Assembly (NCBI RefSeq): GCF_009498455.1
Contig: NZ_CP045644.1
Location: 2,421,001-2,485,000, forward strand
Source: Variovorax paradoxus
GTDB taxonomy: Bacteria; Pseudomonadota; Gammaproteobacteria; Burkholderiales; Burkholderiaceae_C
Reading direction: 5' to 3'
DNA length: 64,000 nt
The position numbers and the translations under genes are program-made. The stretch's first letter is position 1. Each line of letters begins with the position of its first letter. Below are positions 17,601 to 29,600 of the stretch, in pieces. The notes under the pieces were generated by a model. That model made no database searches. It was not told where the DNA came from and worked only from the letters and a program-made list of their open reading frames with translations.

Positions 17601-20600
17601 GACCATCAAGGACGGCAGCGTCGTGCTCGGCACGGTTGTGGCCGACAAGGACGGCAACTGGAACTACACCCCGACCTCGCCGCTGGCCGAGGGCGAACAC
17701 ACCTTCACCGTGACGTCGACCGACAAGGCGGGCAACACGAGCGCGCCTTCGGCCGAGTTCGTGGTGACCACCGACTACACGCCGCCTGACGCCAGCAAGC
17801 TGTCGATCACCGGCGTGCATGACGACGTGGGCGGCATCACGGGCAACGTGGCCCCGGGTGTGACCACCGACGACGCACTGCCTGCGATCAGCGGCACCGG
17901 CACGGCCGGCAACACCATCATCGTGATGGTCAAGGACGCCACCGGCAACCACAAGCTGGCCACGGCCATCGTGGGCGCGGACGGCAAGTGGTCGCTGCAA
18001 GTGACCACGCCGCTGGCCGTGGGCTCCAACGAGTTCACCGCCATCGAGCAGGACAAGGCCGGCAACCAGACCGCACCGAGCGCCTCGTACACGATCGTCG
18101 TGGACACGGGCCGACCCGAAGTGCCGGTGATCCAGAACGTGCAGGACGATGCAGGCTCGGTCACGGGCATGCTGCAGAAGGGCCAGGTCACCGACGACGC
18201 CAAGCCGACCATCATCGGCACGGCACAGGCCGGCACCACCGTGAAGATCTACGACAACGGCACCTTCCTGGGCCAGGTCGTGGCCGACGCCACGGGCAAG
18301 TGGAGCTACACGCCGGGTGCCAACCTGGCCGACGGCAAGCACGACATCACGGCCACGGCCACGAACGTCGTGGGCCAGACCAGCGATGCCACGGGCATCT
18401 GGAACTTCTCGGTCGACACCAAGGCCCCGGGCCAGGTCACGGGCCTGGAAGTGCTGGACGACGTGGGCGCGGTGCAAGAGCCGCTCAAGAGCGGCGACAC
18501 CACCGACGACAACAAGCCCGAGTTCAACGGCAAGGCCGAGCCGGGCGCGACCGTCAACCTGTACGACGGCGACACCAAGATCGGTGAAGCCGTGGCCGAT
18601 GAGAACGGCAACTGGAGCATCACGCCGACCAACCCGCTGGGCGACGGCGCGCACTCCCTCACGACCGAAGTGGTGGACCCCGCTGGCAACAGCAGCGGCA
18701 AGGGCCCGGCACTGGACATCACCGTGGACACCTCCGGCGTGACGGTGTCGATCGACAAGCTGGTGGACGACCAGGGTGCCGTCAAGGGCGCCATCGTGGC
18801 CAACGGCACGACCGACGACAAACGTCCCGAGATCCAGGGCCAGGGCAAGGCCGACAGCACCATCAAGGTGTACGACGGCGCGACCCTGCTGGGCGAGACG
18901 ATCGTCAAGTCCGACGGCACGTGGAGCTTCACGCCCACGGCCGACCTGGGCGAAGGCGCGCATGCCATCACCGCCACGGCCACCGACCTGGCCGGCAACG
19001 TGAGCGCAGCCACGCCTGCGGTGAACTTCACCATCGACACGATCGCACCTGCTGCACCGAGCATCGATGCGGTCAAGGACGACGTGGGCGCCGTGCAAGG
19101 CGCGCTCGTCAACGGCGCAACGACCGACGACCCGTCGCCGACGCTGTCGGGCAAGGCCGAAGCGGGCAGCACTGTGACCGTCAAGGATGGCACCGTCGTG
19201 CTGGGCACGGCTGTGGCCGATGCCAATGGCAACTGGAGCTACACCCCAACCACGCCGCTGGCAGAGGGTGAGCACAAGTTCACCGTGACTTCGACCGACA
19301 AGGCGGGCAACACGGGCGCGCCTTCGGGCGAGTTCGTGGTGACCACCGACTACACCGCACCGGACGCCAGCAAGCTGGCCATCACCGGCGTGGAAGACGA
19401 CGTGGGCCTGGTGCAAGGCAACGTGGCCCCGGGCGCCGTCACCGACGACAGCCGTCCGGTCATCAGCGGCACGGGCACGGCCGGCGACACCATCATCGTG
19501 ATGGTCAAGGACAGCACGGGCAACCACAAGCTGGGCGAAGCGACCGTGGGCGCCGACGGCAAGTGGTCGCTGCAGGTGAGCACGCCGCTGCTGTACGGCA
19601 GCAACGAGTTCACGGCGATTGAAGTAGACCCGGCGGGCAACCCGACGGCACCGAGCGCGCCGTACACGGTGATTGCCGCCGGCGATCCGCCGCCCGCTCC
19701 CTCGATCCAGAACGTGCAGGACGACGTGGGTGCTTCGCAAGGCATGCTGCAAAAGGGCCAGGTCACCGACGACGCCAAGCCGACCATCATCGGCACGGCG
19801 CAGCCGGGCACGACCGTCAAGATCTACGACAGCGGAAACAAGATCGGTGAAGTCGTCACCGATGCCACGGGCAAGTGGAGCTTCACGCCCGAGACGGCGC
19901 TGGCCGACGGCACGCACAACATCACGGCCACGGCCACGAACGTCGTGGGCCAGACCAGCGATGCCACCGGCATCTGGAACTTCTCGGTCGATACCAAGGC
20001 ACCGGGCCAGGTCACGGGCTTGGACGTGCTGGACGACGTGGGTGCAGTGCAAGACCCGCTCAAGAGCGGTGACACGACCGACGACAACCAGCCCGAGTTC
20101 AAGGGCCAAGCCGAACCGGGTTCGACCGTGAACCTGTATGAAGGCGACACGCTGCTGGGCAGCGCCGTGGCCGACGAGAACGGCAACTGGAGCATCACGC
20201 CCACGAACCCGCTGGGCGACGGCGATCACTCGCTGAGCCTGGAAGTGGTGGACCCGGCTGGCAACTCCAGCGGCAAGGGCCCGGCGCTGGACATCACCGT
20301 GGACACCTCGGGTGTGACGGTGTCGATCAGCAAGCTGGTGGACGACCAGGGTGCCATCAAGGGCACCATCGCTGCCAACGGCAGCACGGACGACACGCGC
20401 CCCGAGATCCAGGGCACGGGCAAGGCCGGCAGCACCATCAAGGTGTACGACGGCGGCGTGCTGCTGGGCCAGACCGAAGTCAAGGCGGACGGCACGTGGA
20501 GCTTCACGCCCACGACCGACCTCGCCGAAGGCGCACACGCCATCACCGCCACCGCCACCGACAAGGCGGGCAACACGAGCGAGCCGACTTCGGTGGTGAA

Positions 20601-23600
20601 CTTCACCATCGACACGCTGGCTCCCACCGCACCGAGCATCGACGCCGTGGCCGACGACGTGGGCGCCAAGCAAGGTGCACTCGTCAACGGCGCCACGACC
20701 GACGACCCGACCCCGACGCTGTCGGGCAAGGCCGAGGCCGGCAGCACCGTGACCGTGTACGACAAGGGCGCCAAGCTGGGCACGGCCGTGGCCGATGCCA
20801 ACGGCAACTGGAGCTACACCCCGACCACGCCGCTGGCGGAAGGCGAACACACGTTCACCGTCACCGCCACCGACAAGGCCGGTAACACGGGCGCGCCTTC
20901 GGCGCCGTTCGTGGTGACCACCGACTACACCGCACCGGACGCCAGCAAGCTGGCTATCACGGGCGTGGAAGACGACGTGGGCGCCGTCACCGGCAACGTG
21001 GCTTCGGGCCATACGACCGACGACGTGCTGCCGCTGATCCGCGGCACGGGCACGGCGGGCGACACCATCATCGTGATGGTGAAGGACAGCACGGGCAACC
21101 ACAAGCTGGGCGAAGCCACCGTGGGTGCGGACGGCAAGTGGGCACTGCAAGTGACCACGCCGCTGGCTTCCGGCATCAGCGAATTCACGGCGATCGAAGT
21201 GGACCCGGCGGGCAACCCGACGGCGCCGAGCGCGCCGTACAGCGTCATTCTGGACACCGTGCCGGCCCCCGGCGCGACGATCGTGTACGTGATGGACGAC
21301 GTCGGTGCGCAGCAGGGCGCACTTGCCAACGGCGACGCCACCGACGACACCCGCCCGACCCTCATCGGCTCGGCGCGCGCGGGCGACACCGTGAAGATCT
21401 ATGACGGCGCCACTCTGTTGGGCGAAGTCGTGGCCAACAACGATGGAAACTGGGAGTTCACACCCTCTGTCAACCTGGCCGAAGGCGCGCACAGCTTCAC
21501 GGCCGTGTCCGTGGACAAGGCGGGCAACCCCAGCGCACCGTCCACCGCGTTCGACCTGACCGTTGACCAGAGCGCGCCGGCCAAGCCGGAAGTGGGCGGC
21601 GCCATCGACAACGTGGGCGAAGTGCAGGGCGACATCGCCCCGGGCGGCGTCACCGACGACCGCCAGCCTGAAATCCACGGCGAAGGCACGCCGGGCGACA
21701 CCATCGTCATCAAGGACAACGGCAACAAAATCGGCGAGGTCGAAGTGGGCGAGGACGGCAAGTGGACGTTCACGCCGCCGACCGATCTGGCCGAAGGCGA
21801 TCACTCGATCACCATCGTGGAGCGTGACCCGGCCGGCAACGAAAGCCAGCCGTCCGATCCGCTGGAGTTCGTGGTCGACACGACCCCGCCGAGCGCAGCC
21901 AACCTCGCGATCACCGGCGTGGCCGACGACGTGGGCGGCATCATGGGCAACGTGGCCTCGGGCGAGACCACCGACGACGCCCGCCCGGCCCTCAGCGGCA
22001 CCAGCAGCGGTGCGGCCGGCAACACCATCATCGTGATGGTCAAGGACGCCACGGGCGAACGCGAACTGGGCCGTGCCACCGTGGCCGCGGACGGCACGTG
22101 GACGCTGCAGGTGAGCACGCCGCTGGCCTCGGGCAGCAACGTCTTCACCGCCGTGGAGATGGACCTGGCGGGCAACAAGACCGCGCCGAGCGCCGAGTAC
22201 GCCGTGACCGTGGACACCGGCCGTCCGGAAGTGCCTGTGATCCAGAACGTGCAGGACGACGTGGGCGTGGTGCACATGCTGCAAAAGGGCGAAGTCACCG
22301 ACGACGCCAAGCCGACGATCATCGGCACCTCGCAAGCTGGCAACACCATCAAGGTGTACGACGGCGCGACGCTGCTGGGCCAGGTCGTGGCCGATGCCAC
22401 GGGCAAGTGGAGCTTCACGCCGGGTACCAACCTGGCCGACGGCACGCACAACATCACCGCCACGGCCACGAACGTCGTGGGCCAGACCAGCGATGCCACG
22501 GGCATTTGGAACTTCGTGGTCGATACCAAGGCACCGGGCGCGGTCACGGGCCTGGAAGTGCTGGACGACGTGGGCGCAGTGCAAGACCCGCTCAAGAGCG
22601 GCGACACGACCGACGACAACAAGCCCGAGCTGAAGGGCAAGGCCGAAGCCGGCAGCACCGTGAAGGTGTACGACGGCGCGACGCTGCTGGGCGAAGTCGT
22701 CGCCGATGCCAACGGTGACTGGAGCTTCACGCCCAGCACGCCGCTGGTGGATGGCGCGCACTCCCTCACGACCGAAGTGGTGGACCCCGCTGGCAACAGC
22801 AGCGGCAAGGGCCCGGCGCTGGACATCACCGTGGACACCTCGGGTGTGACGGTGTCGATCAGCAAGCTGGTGGACGACCAGGGCGCCATCAAGGGTGCGA
22901 TTGCTGCCAACGGCAGCACGGACGACACGAAGCCCGAGATCCAGGGCACGGGCAAGGCCGGCAGCACCATCAAGGTGTATGACGGCGCCACGCTGCTGGG
23001 CCAGACCGAAGTCAAGGCCGACGGCACGTGGAGCTTCACGCCATCGACTGACCTGGCTGAAGGCGCACACGCCATCACCGCCACCGCAACCGACAAGGCG
23101 GGCAACACGAGCGAGCCGACGTCTGCGGTGAACTTCACCATCGACACGCTGGCACCGAGCGTGCCGAGCATTGACGAAGTCAAGGACGACGTGGGTGCCA
23201 AGCAAGGCGCCCTGACGAACGGCGCCACCACCGACGACCCGACCCCGACGCTGTCGGGCAAGGCCGAAGCCGGCAGCACCGTCACGGTGTACGACAACGG
23301 CGCCAAGCTGGGCACGGCTGTGGCCGACGCCAACGGCAACTGGAGCTACACCCCGACCACGCCGCTGGCCGAGGGCGAGCACAAATTCACCGTCACCGCC
23401 ACCGACAAGGCAGGCAACACGGGCGCACCTTCGGGCGAGTTCACCGTCACCACCGACTACACCGCACCTGACGCCAGCAAGCTGGCCATCACGGGCGTGG
23501 AAGACGACGTGGGCGGCGTTCTGGGCAACATCGCCTCGGGCGGGACGACCGACGACAGCCGTCCGCTGATCAGCGGCACGGGCACCGCGGGCGACACCAT

Positions 23601-26600
23601 CATCGTGTCGGTCAAGGACGGCACGGGCAGCCGTGAGATCGGCCGCGCAACGGTCGATGCGAATGGCAGCTGGACGCTGCAGGTGGAATCGCCGCTGCTG
23701 CAAGGCAGCAACGAGTTCACGGCCGTTGAAGTGGACCCGGCGGGCAACCCCACCGCACCGAGCGCCGTGTACACGGTGACGCTGGACAGCACGCCCCCGA
23801 GCGTGCCGGTGATCCAGAACGTGCAGGACGATGCAGGTTCGGTCACGGGCATGCTGCAGAAGGGCCAGGTGACCGACGACGCCAAGCCGACGATCATCGG
23901 CACCTCGCAGGCCGGCAATACCATCAAGGTGTACGACGGCGCGACGCTGCTGGGCACTGTCGTGGCCGATGCCACGGGCAAGTGGAGCTTCACGCCGGGT
24001 ACCGACCTGGCCGACGGCACGCACAACATCACCGCGACGGCCACGAACACCGTGGGCCAGACCAGCGATGCCACCGGCATCTGGAACTTCGTGGTCGACA
24101 CGAAGGCCCCGGGCCAGGTCACGGGCCTCGAGGTTCTCGACGACGTGGGTGCAGTGCAAGACCCGCTCCAGAGCGGCGACACGACCGACGACAACAAGCC
24201 CGAGTTCAAGGGCCAGGCCGAGCCGGGCGCGACCGTGAACCTGTATGACGGCGACACCAAGATCGGTGAAGCCGTGGCCGATGAGAACGGCAACTGGAGC
24301 ATCACGCCCACGAACCCGCTGGCCGATGGCGATCACTCGCTCACGACCGAAGTGGTGGACCCGGCTGGCAACTCCAGCGGCAAGGGCCCGGCACTGGACA
24401 TCACCGTGGACACCTCGGGTGTGACGGTGTCGATCAGCAAGCTGGTGGACGACCAGGGCGCCATCAAGGGCACCATCGCGGCCAACGGCAGCACGGACGA
24501 CACGCGCCCCGAGATCCAGGGCACGGGCAAGGCCGGCAGCACCATCAAGGTATACGACGGCGCCACGCTGCTGGGCCAGACCGAAGTCAAGGCGGACGGC
24601 ACGTGGAGCTTCACGCCCACGACCGACCTCGCCGAAGGCGCACACGCCATCACCGCCACCGCGACCGACAAGGCGGGCAACACGAGCGAGCCGACGTCTG
24701 CGGTGAACTTCACCGTCGACACGAGCGCACCGAGCGTGCCGAGCATCGACGAAGTCAAGGACGACGTGGGTGCCAAGCAAGGCGCCCTGACGAACGGCGC
24801 CACCACCGACGACCCGACCCCGACGCTGTCGGGCAAGGCCGAAGCCGGCAGCACCGTCACGGTGTACGACAACGGCGCCAAGCTGGGCACGGCCGTGGCC
24901 GATGCCAATGGCAACTGGAGCTACACCCCGACGACGCCGCTGGCCGAGGGCGAACACACGTTCACCGTCACCGCCACCGACAAGGCCGGCAACACGGGCG
25001 CACCTTCGGCCGAGTTCACCGTCACCACCGACTACACCGCACCGGACGCCAGCAAGCTGGCCATCACGGGCGTGGAAGACGACGTGGGCGGCGTTCTGGG
25101 CAACATCGCCTCGGGCGGGACGACCGACGACAGCCGTCCGCTGATCAGCGGCACGGGCACCGCAGGCGACACCATCATCGTGTCGGTCAAGGACGCCACG
25201 GGCAGCCGTGAGATCGGCCGTGCGACGGTCGATGCCAACGGTAACTGGACGCTGCAAGTGAGCACGCCGCTGCTGCAAGGCAGCAACGAGTTCACGGCCG
25301 TTGAAGTGGACCCGGCGGGCAACCCGACGACACCGAGCGCGCCGTACACGGTGACGCTGGACAGCACGCCCCCGAGCGTGCCGGTGATCCAGAACGTGCA
25401 GGACGATGCAGGCTCGGTCACGGGCATGCTGCAGAAGGGCCAGGTGACCGACGACGCCAAGCCGACGATCATCGGCACCTCGCAAGCCGGCAACACCATC
25501 AAGGTGTACGACGGCGCGACGCTGCTGGGTCAGACCGTGGCCGACGCCACGGGCAAGTGGAGCTTCACGCCGGGTACCAACCTGGCCGACGGCACGCACA
25601 ACATCACGGCGACGGCCACCAACACGGTGGGCCAGACCAGCGATGCCACCGGCATCTGGAACTTCGTGGTCGATACCAAGGCACCGGGCGCGGTCACGGG
25701 CCTGGAAGTGCTGGACGACGTGGGCGCGGTGCAAGACCCGCTCAAGAGCGGCGACACCACCGACGACAACAAGCCCGAGTTCAAGGGCCAGGCCGAACCG
25801 GGCGCGACCGTCAACCTGTACGACGGCGACACCAAGATCGGTGAAGCCGTGGCCGACGAGAACGGCAACTGGAGCATCACACCCACGAACCCGCTGGCCG
25901 ATGGCGCGCATGCGCTCACGACCGAAGTGGTGGACCCCGCTGGCAACAGCAGCGGCAAGGGCCCGGCGCTGGACATCACCGTGGACACCTCGGGTGTGAC
26001 GGTGTCGATCAGCAAGCTGGTGGACGACCAGGGCGCGATCAAGGGGGCGATTGCTGCCAACGGCAGCACGGACGACACGCGTCCTGAAATCCAGGGCACG
26101 GGCAAGGCTGGCAGCACCATCAAGGTGTACGACGGCGCGACCCTGCTGGGCCAGACCGAAGTCAAGGCGGACGGCACGTGGAGCTTCACGCCCACGGCCG
26201 ACCTGGCCGAAGGCGCACACGCCATCACCGCCACGGCCACCGACAAGGCGGGCAACACGAGCGAGCCGACCTCGGTGGTGAACTTCACCATCGACACGCT
26301 GGCTCCGACTGCGCCGAGCATCGACGAGGTGAAGGACGACGTGGGTGCCAAGCAAGGTGCACTCGTCAACGGCAGCACCACCGACGACCCGACCCCGACG
26401 CTGTCGGGCAAGGCCGAAGCCGGCAGCACCGTGACCATCCTGGACAACGGCGCCAAGCTGGGCACGGCCGTGGCCGATGCCAATGGCAACTGGAGCTACA
26501 CCCCGACCACGCCGCTGGCAGAGGGTGAACACACCTTCACCGTCACCGCCACCGACAAGGCGGGCAACACGGGCGCGCCTTCGGGCGAGTTCACTGTCAC

Positions 26601-29600
26601 GACCGACTACACCCCGCCGGACGCCGGCAAGCTGGCCATCTCGGGCGTGCAGGACGACGTGGGTGCCGTCACCGGCAACATCGCCTCGGGCACCGGCACG
26701 GACGACACCCTGCCGGAAATCCGCGGCACCGGCACGGCCGGCGACACCATCATCGTGATGGTCAAGGACAGCACGGGCATCAACCACGAACTGGGCCGCG
26801 CCACCGTGGGCGCGGACGGCAAGTGGGCGCTGCAAGTGACCACGCCGCTGCTGCCGGGCAAGAACGAGTTCACGGCCATCGAGGTGGACCCGGCGGGCAA
26901 CCCCACCGCACCGAGCGCCGTGTACGAAGTGAACCTGAACACCGTGGCTCCGAACCCGCCCACGATCGAGGGCGTGAAGGACGACGTGGGCGCCCTCCAG
27001 GGCCCGCTGCCAAAGGGCGACGTGACCGACGACGCCCAACCGACGCTCAACGGCACGGCGCAGGCCGGCCACACCGTGACCGTCTACGACGGCGCCGTGG
27101 TGCTGGGCACCGCCGTGGCCGACGCCAATGGCAAGTGGGAGTTCACGCCGGCCGCCAACCTGGCGGACGGCACCCACCAGATCACGGCGACGGCCACCGA
27201 CCCTGAAGGGCTGACCAGCGCCAAGACCGCGGTGTGGGACTTCGTGGTGGACACCGTGCCGCCGACGCAGACCGCCGAGCTCATCGACATCGGCAAGGAC
27301 AGCGGCTTCGACGCCGACGACTTCCTGACCAACGACGGCAGCGCCGGGCGTTTGCTGCACGGCAACCTGTCGGCAGTGCTGGGTGCGGGCGAGACGCTGC
27401 AGGTGTCGACCGACGGCGGCACCACCTGGAAGGCCGCTTTCGTGGACGGCGCCAAGTGGAGCGCGCAGGACGACAACAGCCATACCGGCGACTGGGCGGT
27501 GCAGACGCGCGTCGTGGACGAGGCGGGCAATGCGGGCCCGGTGGAATCACAGGCGATGAAGCTGGACACCGTGGCGCCTGCGGCGCCGACGAAGGTCAGC
27601 GTGGTGAATGGCGGTGTGGAGGTTGAATTCAATCCGGCGGATGTGGCTGTGGGTCACAAGGTCAGCTTGATCCTTCAGGGGAACTATTTCGACTACACGC
27701 TGACCCCTGCTGACATCGCTGCAGGGAGAGTACTTATCACCAATCTGCCAGTGGGTTTGGCTGGGAGTGTTTCTGCGGCAATCGCTGATCCTGCTGGCAA
27801 TGCGTCGCAGTTCAGAACCAGCGAGACGGAAATTGTGATGGATGATTTCTCGAACCCTGTGGGAAAGATGGAATCACAGAAATTCCTAGTGACCTCTAGC
27901 AATATGACAACGAGTCCAACGCTGTACGACACCAAGGGCAGCGATGCCACGGATAAGTATGGAAACCAGGCAACAGGGAAAGCCCTTCTGGTTAATATGG
28001 ATGGATTGGCGGGCGGCTGGTCTCAATTGACGTTGAAGAATGGAGGCGTTGCCACTTCCGCCAAATTCAATATCTATGGGACGGATTTTGTTGGGAACAA
28101 GGTCGAGTTCTATGACATCGCCGGAAATTTGATCTACACGCAGGCTTTGACTGCGGGGCGGGAGAGTGGGCGTGTTGGCAATGACGGCGGCGATCTTTTC
28201 GATATACAGATGCCGATCGGGACCGCCTTCAGCAGCATCAAGTTCATCGGCGCCCACAACGATGGATGGTTCGTGGACAACGTGGTGATTGGTGCAGTTC
28301 AGACATCCGTGTTGGCTGACCTTTCTCAGAGCCAGACTCTGACCGACGCATCTGTGGGAACTTTGCACGGCGGCTCGGACAACAACGTGTTCACCGTCAC
28401 CGACGTCAAGCACCTGTCCGACTCGGCCATCTCCGGCAACGGCGGACAGGACACGCTCAAGCTCACCGGCGCCAACCAGACGCTCGACCTGACCGGCCTC
28501 GGCCGCAAGGTCAGTTCCATCGAAATCGTCGACATCACGGGCACGGGCAACAACACGCTCAACCTGTCGCTCGGCGACGTGATGGAAAACGGCGCGGTCG
28601 ACCAGTTCGTGACCAACGGCCGCGTGCAGATGCTGGTCAAGGGCAACGTGGGCGATGCGGTGTCGCTCACCGACCTGCTGCCCAACGGCACCGACCCGGG
28701 CGATTGGGTCAAGGGCGCCAACGTGACCATCGACGGCGTGGTGTACGAGGTGTATGCGCACTCGGGCTTCAAGGCCGACCTGCTGGTGCAGCAGGGCGTG
28801 ACCGTGACGCTGCAGATCACCATCGACCGCGTGCTCGACGACGCGGGCGCCATCACCGGCGCCATCGACAAGGGGGGCTTCACCGACGACACGACCCCGA
28901 CGCTGCAAGGCAAGGCCGCTGCGGGCGGCACCGTGAAGGTGTACGACGGCAGCACGCTGGTGGGCTCGGCCGTGGCCGACGCCAAGGGCAACTGGAGCTT
29001 CACGCCGACCGCGGCACTGAGCCAGGGCCTGCACGGCCTGAGCGCCACGGTGACGCCGGTGGGCGGCAGCGAGAGCGCGAAGACGGCGGTGTTCGAGCTG
29101 ACCGTGGACAGCATCGCCCCGACGCAGACCGCCACCGTGACCGACATCGGCAACGACAGCGGCTTCAGCGCCAGCGACTTCCTGACCAACGACGGCCACG
29201 CGGGCCGCGAGATGAAGGGCGTGCTCTCGGCCGCCCTGGCCGCGAACGAGACGCTGCAGGTGTCGACCGACGGCGGCCAGACCTGGAAGGCCGCCTCCGT
29301 GGCGGGCACCCAGTGGACGCTGCAGGACGGCAACAGCCACACCGAGAGCTGGAACATCCAGACCCGCGTGGTCGATGCCGCCGGCAACGTGGGGCCCGCG
29401 CTGTCGCAGGCGGTCACGCTGGACCAGGTGCCGCCCAAGGCGCCGACCCAGCTGGTGGCCAGCGGCACGGGCGTGGACGTGTACTTCGACGCCACCGACG
29501 CCAAGGCGGGCGACAAGGTGCGCGTGGCCTTCGGCGACAAGCAGGTCGACCACCTGCTCACCACGGCAGACATTGCCGCGGGCAAGGTGTTCGTGGCCAA

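Noticed and set aside
14497..27483. A 4328-residue open frame on the minus strand opposite the adhesin
   Set aside because: It is the shadow of a long, GC-biased repetitive gene. It has no ribosome site or domain, and its composition is Arg/Val/Gly-rich low complexity.
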